From Paramecium pentaurelia (taxonomy: Eukaryota; Ciliophora; Oligohymenophorea; Peniculida; Parameciidae): 64,000 nt of DNA. Shown here in pieces: positions 12,601 to 24,953 of this stretch (position 1 is the first letter of the stretch; the number at the start of each line of letters is the position of its first letter). The notes beneath the pieces are model-generated. The model was not told the DNA's origin and did no database searches. It saw only the letters and a program-made list of their open reading frames with translations. The translations under genes were made by a program, and so were the position numbers. The DNA lies in the NCBI GenBank assembly GCA_905183005.1, contig CAJJDO010000060.1, forward strand, positions 62,001 to 126,000. The letters are read 5' to 3'.

Positions 12601-15600
12601 AATTTAAAGAAGGAGACAATACTACAATTAATCAATGGAAATAGAAATTAGCTGAAGAATTATAGGTTGCATATCTATAATTAGATATTACAATTGAAAA
12701 TAAACCAATTGAATAATAATTTGATGTGGTTGAAACTTTTGTCAGTTAAGCCTTTTATTAATTAGCTACTGTGAAAGTGAAGATTAACAATAAGAATCAT
12801 CCTAAAAATTACCTTTCTTAAGAATAACGTACATTTGAGATTTTGTTTAAATTGTTAGATAAATAAGAAAGTATTGAATTTTTAAGTTAAGTTTGGGATT
12901 TAATTAATAGGTTGCCTATCAATATTATAAAAAAAAGGTAAGTAGAGAATTGTAAGGATTGGAAATAATACTTAGATCATCAATTTTTTGATATGTTTTA
13001 TGTATTATAAATCATATAAGCATTATTAGAAAATGAATAATGGTGTGAATAATTTAATAATAGTGATGGTGTTGATTTGATAACTTAAAAATTTTTAGGG
13101 TAGCCATTCTAGTTTTAATAACGTCCTCTTGAAATTAAATGTTGTTTAACTTATTTAGAAATTTTAAGTCATCCAAGAATTAGAATTAAAGAACTTTATA
13201 TAATAGAATAAATTAAGTCAAAAATAATAGAAAGTATTCAATAATTATGTCATTTCATTAAAAATAAAAAGAAATTAGAAGTAGGATAAAGGAAATCTCC
13301 TTAATAAAAAGAAATGAATGATGTGGAATCTCGTCTTCTTAGAAAATGCTTTTTGTATTTAGATTAAGATGGATGTAGATTATATATAAAAAATTCTGAA
13401 TTAAATTAATAACTTTATACTTTTTTTGTTGAACATGAAAATCATGAATTAAAGAAGGAATATAGTTTATAATTATTAAATCTAAGAAACACTTCTGAAA
13501 GTAGATTACTAATTAAAATTGTTTTAGAAGATGTTTTAAAGAATGTAATATAAAATAATAAATATAAATGTGATCATTTTTTTGAATTCTGTTGTAATTT
13601 AATATAACAAGAATAAAATTTGGCTATATAAAAATTAAATTTTGAAGAATTATTGGTTTATATTAGATAGAAATTAGAAGAGTTACCATTTAATGAAAAT
13701 ACAGTAAAAGATTAAGATTAAATTTTAATTGGTTTATTGAAATTGTTAAATGTTTTAATTGATAGAATTTAATAGTTATCAAATCATTAAGGATTATTTG
13801 AATAAATATTAAGTTATTTATTTGAAAAAGAAGGAGAAACTAGATGTAAATGTAAATCATAATAATCTCGAACAGCTGGATTCAATTGTTTCTTTACTTT
13901 ATTAAGATCTCCTCAAAATATGCAAAAATTCTTAAATGAGGTATCTCATCTACATTATACGCATACATGGAGAACAAAGAATTTTAATGATTGGAATATT
14001 TAAAGTAAATTTCATGAGAAATCATCAACTGGTTATGTTGGTTTATATAATTTAGGTTGTATTTGTTATATGAATTCTTTACTTTAATAATTATATATGG
14101 TACCTGCTTTTAGAGAAAAATTATTATAAATTGAGGATAAAAGTACATGTGCATAAGAAGAGAATTTAATACATTAATTGAAATGTTTATTTTTGGCTCT
14201 TAAACATTCATAAAAATAATATCACAATCCAAAGAAATTCTGTCATGCATTTAAAGATTTTGATGGAAATCCAACAAATATATTTGAATAAATGGATGTT
14301 GATGAATTTTGTAATTTGTTAATGGATAGAATAGAATTAAACATAAAATCAACTACTGATGAAGATTTAGTTAAAAGAAACTTTGGTGGAGTGATATCTA
14401 ATGAAATTATAGGCAAGACTTGTCCTCATTATTCAGAAAGAGAAGAACCATTCTTTGCTATATCATTGCCAGTGGCTAATAAAAAGAATTTAGAAGAGTG
14501 TTTATAAACATTGGTATAAGGGGATTTATTAGAAGGTGAAAATGCTTATAGTTGTGAATAATGCAATAAAAAAGTAAGTGCTTTAAAGAGAACTTGTATT
14601 AAAAAATTACCTGATCATCTAATTTTAGTTTTAAAGAGATTTAATTTTGATTTTGATTTAATGGCAAAAGCCAAAATAAACGAAAGAATAGAATTTCCAT
14701 TTGAATTAGATCTTTTACCTTATTCACAATAAGGATTAAGACAATAGGAGAATAGAGCAAATCCATAAAATGGATAAGATAATCCAGCAGAATATTATTA
14801 ATATAGATTAACAGGTGTTGTTATTCATATTGGTTCTGCTGACTCTGGACATTATTATTCATTTATTTAAGATAGATGTGATTTTAATAAATGGTATGAA
14901 TTTAATGATATATTTGTATCACCTGCAAATATAATTGATGTAAAAAATGATGGTTTTGGTGGTGTTGATAGATTGTTAAAAACTAAATATCCTAATTAAT
15001 TTAAGGATAAATCAAAAAGTGCTTATATGTTATTTTATGAAAGAATTTAACCATTAAATGGTAAAGAAGAATTGATGGATATTGAATTTGATTAGAAAAC
15101 TTCCCAATTTTTAGATGAAATTAAAGTTGAAAATAGGAAATTTTAAATTTAGAGATTCATATTCAGTCCTGAATACTTTATATTTATACAGAACTTAATA
15201 AAATTTGAATTATAATCTAATCAAGTTTCAGAATAAATAGTATAAACTTTAGTATTCTTTTATTTGACTTGTGCAGTTAGAGAAAATGATAAAACTTTTA
15301 TTTAAAATAATATTTTAGATATTTAAGAGCTTTTAAAAAGAGCTCCAAATACATGTGAATGGTTATTAAAATGTTTTAATTAATATCATTACATAAGAGA
15401 ATTCTAATTTGATTGTTCTAAGAAAATGGTGAGAAAATTTGTAATATCTTTGATTGTGACAGCAATAGATACTGTATAAAAAAAGGAAGGATATAAAATC
15501 TTATATGAATATGTAGATGATAAACCAAAATCATTAGTTGCTTCTTTAATAAATTCATGGATTCGATTGATACCAGATTTAAAGAGAAGTCTTAAAAATT

Positions 15601-17033
15601 CTATTGAATATTATGATCTATTTTATAGATTTGCTAAATTAAATTAATAGAATTCATAATATTTGATTTCTAAAAAGATTGTGGGTAAATTTTTGGATTT
15701 ATTTATGGATACAATGTAAATTAACTTTAGCAAATTATTAATTCCATCTAAAGAGAGTGTGAGAAAATTAGATGATCTTAAAGTTAAACAATTTACAGAA
15801 GATCCAAATAGTTTCTTAGGATATTAAAATATTTAAAATGTAGATATTGCATCTAATTATTATGATGAACTTCTTGAAAAGAAATTTGAAAAATCTATGA
15901 ATTCTGGTCCATCTACAAGCAGAGTTTATATGTGGAGATTAATAGCTTTCTTACTCAAAATAGAAGGAAAGAATGCTTTGAGTTTAGAAGAATAAAATCT
16001 ATTATAATTTGATAATCCAATTTTGATGGGGATTTTAGAAGAAGGTGATTGTAAATTGGCTATTAGGATGATATCTGACATTCTTTCAATTCTATCCTAA
16101 GATAATTAAAAATAAACTGAATAGATCATTTAAGCAATTATTAAATAAATAAATGATAAAGAATATAAGGAATATAGAAAATATTTAGTTGTTTTAAAAA
16201 GATTATTCACATTGAAGGATTCATTACAATAAATGAGAGTAAATATATATATATATTATATTTTTAGATTCATTAAGGAATGAGTAAATTATTGGAAGTT
16301 ATGTAAAAATAATCTCAATATTTCTTTGAAACAGATGTGTGTTAATAATATATTCTAAGAGTATTTATATATACTAAAAATAATTTTAGATAATTTTTAG
16401 AAATCAAGCCGTCTATCAATGGATGATTAAGAATTAAAGATTATGGTAATGGATTATAGAAACAAATAATACTCAATCAAATCCAAATGAGAAATTAATA
16501 TCAAATAATTCTAATTCTTAAAAGTGTATTCATAGATTACATAACATTTACTTACCTATTACATCTTAAGCATATGTCAAATTTTTGAATTGGAAGAAAT
16601 TATAATTTTAGAATTTAGCCAAGGAACCATTTAAATAAAATGAAGATTTTGATAGTGATGATGATTTAACTGATAAAATTGTTAAAGTTGATGATAAAAT
16701 AGATTACTAGTAAATATATATATATATATAATTTTTTAGTGATTAAAATTAATGGATTACTGCAACTATTAGTAAAATTATGGGTGATTATGTACATCTT
16801 ACTTTTAGTGGTAAAATGGCACCACAAAATATTGATATAGAATTAGATTGTGAAAGACTTGCTCCATTTAATACATTGTCATCCAATAATAAAATTCCAG
16901 GTATTATAAATATGTGATATCATTAGGATATAATAACTAAGAGATGGCAATAGAACATTAATCTGACCATGATAATGATACTGAAGAGGGTAATAATAAT
17001 TCCATTAATTAAACTGATTCAGATGAAGAGTGA
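9664..17033 (+). CDS. Giant ubiquitin-specific protease (USP, UCH family C19), ~2,400 aa
   Basis: The frame uses introns at 10237-10262, 12127-12151, 16239-16267, 16361-16389, 16710-16739 and 16901-16926. A ~1,450-residue helical N-terminal region precedes the USP domain (14,020-15,070): the Cys box GLYNLGCICYMNSLLQQLY, a QMDVDEF motif, a Zn knuckle with CEQC, LILVLKRFNFD, and the His box GVVIHIGSADSGHYYSFI. A long helical C-terminal arm ends in an acidic tail (SDSDEE-like). This layout resembles USP9X/USP34-type enzymes, which remove ubiquitin from substrates. Cys and His are intact, so activity is expected. One problem remains: between about 10,263 and 10,380 the frame shifts without an obvious GTA...TAG intron. 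A 25-nt GTATG...GAG candidate at 10354-10378 does not fully resolve it. Either an unusual intron or an indel is present. Confidence 0.82.
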
Positions 17034-17119
17034 AATTAATAATCAATAAAGTATTATAATAAACAATTAATATAATTATATGTATTATTATTAATATATA
17101 TATATATAAAATATTTAAG

Positions 17120-17917
17120 ATGTCCAAATCTTGGCAAATTCATCAAAGTTTACAAGAAAGTTTATGTTCTTAATTAAATAAAGATGAAATCCTTGAAGAA
17201 TTTTTATAAGTTTGTAATCATATTGCAATTGAAGATTAAAATAGTATCAAAAGTTTGAATTCAAAATTATAAACTATTAAAAAACATTATGCATAATAAA
17301 AATGTAGGATTGATCATTAATTTAAATACATATAAACGTTATTGGAATAAAAAAGAAAAGATTTAATCACTTAATTAAATAATCATGAATAGGAATTAGA
17401 TAAAACATTCAAAAATCTAAGAGATGAAGTTACACAAATTCAATCAGTTGTCTTTAATATCTAAAATGATATATTAAGTAATAGATAAGAAATTCTATCA
17501 GAAGTAGATGAAGAAACATTTTAAAATATTCTCACTCAATTTGATTAATAAATATAAATGGCATAAAATTATAAAAAAGAATTATTATCTACAAAGATAA
17601 CATTAATTATAATAGAAGAATGGACTGTTAGTCATTAGGATGTAATAAAACATTTATTAAATTAATCAATTACAATAAAAGATTACTAAAAATAAATAGA
17701 ACCTCATCATTCAGAAATGAGTGCATCAACTTGTAGTGATAAAATGTATTCATCTAACAGATCAAGTTAAGATCTTCCAATTAAATAAACTCCTTTAATA
17801 ATTAGTTTTGATTAAAAGTATTATATGCAATCTAAATAAAATGATATAACAAAATCTGAATCTGATATTCATGATAGTTGTGAATCAGATTTTTTAGAAG
17901 AATGGGCAAAATAATGA
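17120..17917 (+). CDS. Coiled-coil protein, 265 aa
   Basis: A single intron-free frame of 266 codons. Residues ~25-190 are helical, rich in Gln, Leu, Lys and Glu, with heptad-like spacing. The stretch around RIDHQFKYIQTLLEQKRK is reminiscent of the coiled coil that follows a B-box in TRIM-type proteins, but no RING or B-box is present. A Ser-rich linker (STCSDKMYSSNRSSQ) and an acidic C-terminus ending LEEWAKQ follow. No signal peptide or TM. The function is unknown; a cytoskeletal or scaffold role would be typical. It is 86 bp downstream of the USP gene on the same strand and convergent with the next gene (64 bp). Confidence 0.75.
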
Positions 17918-17981
17918 TTTCCTTACTTAAATATATATTTTTGTTTGTATTATATAAAATTCAATACTAAAATTAATTAAT

Positions 17982-20318
17982 TCATTTTTTTTATTTTATA
18001 ATAAAATCTTTTCTACCACTTTATTTTGATAAATTCACTCCTGGTATATTTGGTCTAATAGCTTTTTCAGCTTTTTCTATTTTAGATATATTAATTGCAG
18101 CAGGTACTTATTATTATTATTATTAATCATTATCACCTTATTTTTCACCAAATCTTTTTGTTTTTGAATTCATTTAAACAGCTGTTCTTTCATCTCTAGG
18201 TGGTTTCACTTCAATTTATAAGACATTGTTATCAACCTTAGGTTAATATCTAGGATCATCTGCTCTTTCTGGTTATTTTTCAAAATTAACATTTCCAATC
18301 ACTCTTTTTTCAACTTAATCAAATTTAGGTTCAATAATAGCTTCTTAATCCTTAATCTAAGGTCCTTCTGGTCTTTCTAATTATTTTTCAAAATTTGGAA
18401 TATTTTTAACTCTAGGTTTTATTGGAGCATAATCAACATTCAATAATAATTCAACTTCTTTTATCTCAGGTTCAGGTCTTGGATCTGATTATTTTTCAAA
18501 ATCTAAAGTAGGAATATGTGGTTTAGGTTTATCAGGATTCAAAATCAAATTATCTCCATCTAAAGGTCCATCAGGTTTTTAGATTGGATCATGATCAATT
18601 TCTATATATCTATTGAAATTAACAGTCTTAAGATCCTTATCAATCTATTTAAATTGGACATCATATTCACCTATTTCTGGTTGCTTATTTCTTCTCTACA
18701 TATATTTCTTAAACATAGTCATATCATCAAAATATTGCAGCCATTCTTTTAAACCTCTACCTTTCTTACCTGCTAATTGAATATCTTAAACTAATTATTC
18801 TCTGATTGCATCCATATTCACATCATAAAATCTATGTTATTCTGGAAATAATTCTTTATCTGGTGGATGTATTGGTTTTACATCTGTATCTTCATGATAT
18901 TTAAAAGTCTAAATCTATGGTTTTACTCCATCTAATGTAGGATAAAGTTGCTCTTCATAATCATTAAAGTCTTTCCCTTTAGTAGGATCGATCACATTAA
19001 TCCTATCATTTTTTTCATTCAATGGAGCAATTTTTACTCCTTTAATTGCTGGATCCACTTAAACATGAGATGGATCATAATATCCTGGAGCTACCTTGTC
19101 CTCGATCTCAAAAGTCATTCTTGGTTTAGTAGGTTCAATATCCCATCTAACAGCATCAGGAGCTTTTGTTTTTATGGGATCTACATTTACTTCAAGATTT
19201 GGTCTCATATCCAAATCTTCCTTCTTTATCTTCTTAATTCTTTCTTCTTTTCCAAATTTCACTTGTATAGGATTGGGTTTAATATAATCATCTTTAGAAT
19301 AATAATAATCTGGTCCAGGTACAGGTCTATCAGGAGGGATTCTTCTTTCTGTAGAATGACTTTTGAACACAACCATACAAGGTTGTTTTTCTTCATGAAT
19401 CTCATATTAGCCTGGTCCTACTGTTATTGCTTGAATATCATCTAATAATTTTCTAATCAAAAATCTTCTCATCTTTGATCCTTTTGGATGTGAATTAAAA
19501 TCATTATAAGCTTATTTAATAACTACTCCTGTTATATTTTATCTAATTGCTTTGTCTAATTCTAATGGTCTTCTTCTATATTCTTCTAATCTTAGTTGTT
19601 CATTCATGCGATTAATTTCATCTCTTTAAATTTAGTATTTGTTTTTCTTTATAGGCTTACTAATTTTTGGAATAGGAATATTGGGACGGATAGAATTGTA
19701 ATTTGGATTAATCGCTTCTTGATTATTTGCTTTCAGTTTTAAAAATCTCTCATCCTTTGCAAATGTACGATTTAATTGTTTCTTCTCCTTTATGTCCACT
19801 TCGTAACTTCCTGGCCCAACTGTTATCATGGATGCCTGAGTTGAAACATCATCATCTCTAATCTTTGAATCTGAAATGACTACAGAACTAGCTTTTCTCT
19901 TAACAAAATCATAATTTGGTTCTAATGGTGTAGTTGGAATCACCTTTGTCTCTTAAAATCTTTAACTCTTAGTAAATGTTACACTTGGCTAAGCTTACTT
20001 GATAGTAGAAATAACAAATTTACTTTGATGCTTGATATTGAAACATTTAAAGGAAGTTCATTTATTAAATTATCTTTTTAAGGTTCTCTAAATCTAGAAG
20101 TCTTGGTAAAAGAAAAACTAGGTGCATTTTAACAATTTTAATTTGTTTATGAATAAATGACAGTTTGATATGTTTCTTATATGGATTCTATTGTTATGTA
20201 AGAAATTAGTACTTATTTCATATTTTCCTAAACATTTATTTAAATCTCTATCATATTCTGACATTGAAGTCTTGCATTCAGAAATCTCTAATTCTAATTG
20301 ATCGAATAATTCATCCAT
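17982..20318 (-). CDS. SHIPPO/STPG (sperm-tail PG-rich repeat) protein, 758 aa
   Basis: Introns at 20188-20212 (25 nt) and 19989-20023 (35 nt, long for this window). A short helical N-terminus (MDELFDQLELEISE) is followed by repeated units spread over the protein. They have the SHIPPO/STPG pattern PGPGxY: VGPGSYEV, VGPGQYEI, VPGPDYYY, VAPGYYDP. Each alternates with stretches like APSFSFTKTSRF and PSVTFTKSQRF, then Pro/Lys-rich segments with recurrent FEKQ. STPG proteins decorate axonemal microtubules or act as microtubule inner proteins in cilia, which suits a ciliate. No TM. Antisense long open frames over this gene are explained by its codon bias. Confidence 0.82.
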
Positions 20319-20471
20319 TTTTTATAATAAATATAAATAACTTCTCTTATTATAAATTATATGATAATATCAAATCATTTATTGTTTCTAATAACACTAG
20401 TTTGCTATTACAACTAAATTCTTGTAATTTAATATGATTTTAATAAATATTTAAATAAAATAAAACAAGGC

Positions 20472-20685
20472 ATGCCAAATCACTTATTCAGAACACACCC
20501 AAGAACTTACGGTAAAGATTCAAGAGGTAATTCATTTTTAAATACTTTAGAATGCAGAGTATGTGCAGCTAGATAAGGTTTAATCAGAAAATATGGTATG
20601 AATGTCTGTAGAAGATGTTTTAGAGAAAATTATGAATTAATTGGTTTTCATAAGGTAAATGTATATCTAAATTCAGTACAATTGA
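20472..20685 (+). CDS. RPS29: Small ribosomal subunit protein uS14 (RPS29)
   Basis: Introns at 20527-20550 (24 nt) and 20655-20676 (22 nt, ending CAG) give 55 residues, close to the usual eukaryotic uS14 length of 56. The product begins MPNHLFRTHPRTYGKDSR and contains the zinc-binding CRVC...CRRC pairs around GLIRKYGMNVC, ending ELIGFHKYN. It is a component of the 40S head that contacts rRNA near the decoding region. All four Zn ligands are present. The second intron leaves only two codons in the last exon. Confidence 0.95.
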
Positions 20686-21430
20686 TCAGATTTTTGATAT
20701 ATTAATAAAACAATGCGTACATTTATATACTTACTAAAACAGTCTTTATTATTATTAAATAAGCAATTTATTTATTTCATTCTGTTAAAATTTTTACTAA
20801 GAAAATAAGAACATCCTCCAAAGTCATTAAATTTATTAAAGAAATAAACACAAACTACATTCTTTATTAATGTTATATGTATGTTATCCAAAATAAATAA
20901 ATGTAATTTTATATTTTGAAAATCATTAAAATCATATTATATATTGATCATCAATCCTTTTCCAGAAAATATTAAGTTCATTTATTAATAAATCTATAAT
21001 TTTAGTCTTTTATATATCTAAGATAAAATTAGAGATTTGTTTTTATAATAGGGATTAATATTATGGGAGTTATTACAAGTATCTTATGAATTATTATGTA
21101 GAATACAGCATATTTACTAAACCTAACCTAACGTAAGGTTTATTTTGATATTTAACCTTTTCAACATAAATTTATGATAAGTCAATATAAAACTATTCTC
21201 ATAGTCTTATATTATATTTAAATGAAGAGATACATCGAAATTTCGTTTAATCCAAAGCTCTGTTTATTATAGCTTAAAGAAAAATACAAAATCAATGATA
21301 ATTAAGGGTAAGAGAATATTTTAAAAATGCTTAATACTTAGGGTATTTAATTCATTTAGTTTAAATAAAAATAAAGATTTTGTGTATTCATTTTTATCAA
21401 ATTTATATATTATTTTATTGTTAAAAAATC
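20686..21430. other. Intergenic, AT-rich
   Basis: About 745 bases with no convincing reading frame or RNA gene. A short imperfect inverted repeat (AACCT...AGGTT) occurs near 21120-21143. It presumably holds the uS14 3' UTR and the promoter of the aminotransferase gene. Confidence 0.5.
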
Positions 21431-22893
21431 ATGATTAAAGGCGATTAGATCGTCCCTTATTCAGCCTTATATATTGATATGCAATATAGACATTTATTTA
21501 ATACTTTATGGGCGTACTTAAAGCCTGTGGATTAAAATAAATATATTTAGGAAGTAATTGTTTTTCTAAAAGCTCTTTTTTTTGCAGATTGAAGAAATTT
21601 GGTTGGGAGGATTGAAAAATTAAAAAATATTGATAACTTTGTGTGTTAGGGCTTCTACAGATTTAGTTTTACAAGTAAACTTAGTATGAATATCAAGGCA
21701 TTAAATTGGCCACCAGGATCAGAGGTAATCATTACTGGAATTAATATACCAGATATGATTTAAGTACTTAGATTAAATGGAATAATACCAGTACCAGTAG
21801 AAGTAAATGCAGATACTTTAGGATGTACATTAGATTAATTTAAACAATTTTACACACATAAGGTAATTATATTTTTCTATATTAAAAGACAAAAGGAATA
21901 ATGATTTCATATGTTTTTGGTGCAAAATTTGATGCTTCAGAAATTATAGACTGGGCTAAGTCAAAAGGACTATTTATAATGGAAGATGAAGCTGAGAGTT
22001 TTGTGGCTCCTAATGCAAAATGTATATGATTATTAAGATGTATAGTAAATCCTAACGTTGACTTTTCTACATTTAGTTTTGGTTCAATAAAAACATGTTC
22101 AGCTTTCGGTGGGTCCATAAGTGTGATCAGAAATAATGAAGCTTTGTATAGAAAAATGAAGGCATTGTAAGAATCATATCCAAAATGGTCTTAAAAAAAG
22201 TAAAGATGAATTAATCTTTTAGTTATTTTAAAAGGACTCTAAAAAATTTAATACCTATGATATTATTAAATAGCCAAAAAATAAATAGAAGTTCAAGATG
22301 GATATTTATAAATCTTTTTCCAAATTGGGATTATAAAGAATTTGTAGTGAATAGTATAAGAGGATTTTAAAAGAATTCATCAGATGTTCTTCAAACATAT
22401 AGATTTAGAGTTCCTGATCCTATGTTAGTAATGTTAGCATTAAGAATGAAAACATTTGATGTTGATTAATTCAATATGGCAACATAAAGATAAATAGTTG
22501 GTTAAAGCATACTAAAAAAAGGAGGTCTAATTGTACCAGGACATGCTGTTGAAGAAAGAAAGTTTTGGTAATTGATTTGAATTAATTAATATATTTAGGT
22601 TATATCCAGTTGTAGTACCAAATCCTGAGACTACATATAAAATTTTAAATGCAAGAGGGATTGATGCTTATATGGGAGTAACATAATTAGATATTGTTGA
22701 AAGTCCTATTGGAAGTTCTTATCAATATCCTAATAAGACTTTATCTTATTTCAAGAATGTAAATATATATAAAAATTATTAGATATTATATTTACCTATT
22801 CATTAAAATGCTGATTTGAAATCAATTTAGACAATTTGCAAGGAAGTTTTAGAAGTAGTTGATATGTTAAAAAATAGAAACCCAAAATTGTGA
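21431..22893 (+). CDS. DegT/DnrJ/EryC1/StrS-type PLP aminotransferase, 425 aa
   Basis: Seven introns keep the frame: 21554-21587, 21675-21697 (AAG end), 21863-21888 (AAG end), 22022-22045, 22200-22222, 22568-22598 and 22759-22782. The fold-type I signatures are in order: VRASTDLVLQALNWPPGSEV (the Gly/Ser-Thr cofactor loop and EVI strand), GINIPDM, MEDEAESF (the Asp/Glu that contacts the pyridine N), and SFGSIKTCSAFGG with the candidate PLP lysine near residue 185. The C-terminal half reads GGLIVPGHAVEERKFWLYPVVVPNP. Members of this family transaminate keto-sugars to amino-sugars in bacteria. The eukaryotic role here is unknown. Ciliate-style introns show that it is a resident gene, whatever its origin. 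Confidence 0.8.
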
Positions 22894-23105
22894 TTAATTT
22901 ATTATTATTAATAATTAAAAGTTCAATTTATCAATTCAGTCTTTTTTATATCTATAAGAAATATTTATTAAAAAAAAGTCTTTAATATTTGTATTAAGGA
23001 AGAAAACAATAATTAATCTCCATTATCTGATTAGAAAACCCAATAAATTCATTTGCAATTTATTTAAAAAATCTTTTTTTAACACATCTAATTTACAGAA
23101 TTGTA

Positions 23106-23507
23106 ATGAATTTCGATGATGCTTCTTTATCTTCACTTCATACTTATAGAGTCAAGACTCGATAACAACTTAAAGGCATTCAGCATTCCATTAAAAAGTC
23201 CAAGAGAAAATACTGTCACATTTCTCCTGATAGAAAGAAATAATTAATTTCCCTTGTCCTTGATAAAAAGCTTAGAATCAAAGATGTATTCATTTATTCT
23301 TATTAATTTATATAGGCTGCTATCATTTGTAATTTAAATTACTCCACTGCAAAAACCATTCTCTACACTTTGAGACATCGACCACCCAAGTAAGCAGGAT
23401 TCAAATAGTATTCAAGTAAATGCAAACCAAGACTAATGATGAAAACTCTAATCAAGGGAACACTCATTAATGAGTATGATTTTTATTCACATTTGAATTA
23501 AAGCTGA
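23106..23507 (+). CDS. Small helix-turn-helix (homeodomain-like) protein, 123 aa
   Basis: One 30-nt intron at 23286-23315 removes an insertion that would break the HTH. After splicing, residues ~45-80 read QLISLVLDKKLRIKDAAIICNL followed by NYSTAKTILYTLRHR. This is the recurring ciliate HTH pattern (LI.xV....IK.AA..L.INYSTAK.I), related to transposase or homeodomain-like HTHs. The N-terminus is Ser- and Lys/Arg-rich, and the C-terminus is basic. Inference: a DNA-binding protein, possibly derived from a mobile element. No catalytic domain is present. Confidence 0.7.
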
Positions 23508-24953
23508 AGAACTTTCAATATCATCTTATTATATTAAAAAGGATGGAAATATATCCAAGTCATATCCTCAGAACTATTCAAAACCTTAAGAGAATTGTAA
23601 AATTTATAGTCTTATTCATTCAATTCTACACTAAAAATTGAACAGCAAACATACATGTAATTTACATTATTTTAAATGACTTATACTAAAATTTATTATC
23701 TGATTTCTAGATATTTTCCTTTTTGTTTCCTTTTTGCCAATCTCATTCATTTCTAAATTAAGTTATGCTAAAAATGATCTAAAAAAGATTTAAAATTATT
23801 AAGTCGGTTTTCAATGGACAAAATTATTGATCAATCCATGAAGACAAATTATTACATATATTGAAGTAAAGATATTGATAAAATAATATTTTACAACTCA
23901 TTTACTATCATATTCTCGTATTTCATACATCTAAGACTATATGAGATAATTATATTTTAACAATTAGAATATTCAAAAAATTATTATTTAAATTCATTAA
24001 CAATTAGATAATAAAATATATTTAATAAGTCCTTAACAACACAACAACAATGAATAACAATTAGATTTTATTACTTTTAGGACGCCTTTTATAAAGAAAA
24101 TATATATATTCAAAAAAGCAATTAATGATAATTTCATAAGCTATGACATAAAATTGATATTACTTCTATTGTAATTGTTCCTTTGATTCTATTGAAAATC
24201 TATATAATAATATTAGTATTGTTTACTTCTCATTAATATACTCACAATGTAGTAGTAATTAACTATAGATTAACAATTTTTAATATTATTAGATAAATTA
24301 AATTTATATTCAACCAAAAGGATATATAATAAGAATAATAAGCCCTATATATCTAGAATTAGATGGAAAAAATTATGTTGAATAAAATCATAATACTCTT
24401 AATCAATTTTAATAAATTCTTAAAATAACAATTTTCCTTTAATTACAGATCAAATATAGGTTTGCAAAAGATAGAAGAGATACAAATTATCTATTTTTTT
24501 CATGTTTCCAAACCAAAAAGTTTATTAGTATTGATTATTATAACAACATTCAAACATTAATAATTAACCATAAATAAATACTTAAGACTTCCAACAAAAA
24601 TTTAAAATATTGATAATATTTATTACTTTCTTAAATAATATTTTTTCTATCTTCTTTATACTAAATAATATTCAAATTGAAATCTATTTTTAAGTTTGGA
24701 AATCAAACTTTGTTTTTTTATTTAAATTTAAAAAGAAAATCATATTAAATTTTATAAACAATTAAATTCAAAATCTGATAATTTAATACAATATATATTT
24801 TACTAAAATGATACCTTTTCTATATAGTTCTTTAATAAATTTATCATATTGTGGGAATAGCTCTATTTATATATATATATATATAGATATTGTTAATTAA
24901 AAGTCAATTAATTCTTATTTATAGACAATAATTTATTAATAAATTACGTCAAT
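23508..24953. other. Long AT-rich gap with possible decayed coding segment
   Basis: About 1.45 kb without a gene I can defend. Between about 24,310 and 24,600 one plus-strand frame stays open and looks faintly protein-like (for example YLELDGKNYVEQNHNTL), but it has no start or partner exons and could be a relic. A run of alternating A/T lies at about 24,868-24,885 just upstream of the DNase II gene. Confidence 0.35.

Noticed and set aside
14292..14507. A separate small gene inside the USP
   Set aside because: It is an internal part of the USP catalytic domain that looks separate only if TAA/TAG are read as stops.
18948..19445. A 165-codon plus-strand frame with universal stops
   Set aside because: It is antisense to the SHIPPO/STPG gene, whose minus-strand frame, repeats and introns are clear. 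The open frame reflects codon bias of the real gene.
21115..21145. CCTAACCTAA-like sequence as an internal telomeric repeat
   Set aside because: Only two imperfect units, and the ciliate repeat would be CCCCAA/CCCAAA.
24868..24885. TA dinucleotide run as a possible IES or mobile-element boundary
   Set aside because: Simple AT repeats are expected at this base composition, and no flanking TA-bounded IES-like element or ORF was seen.
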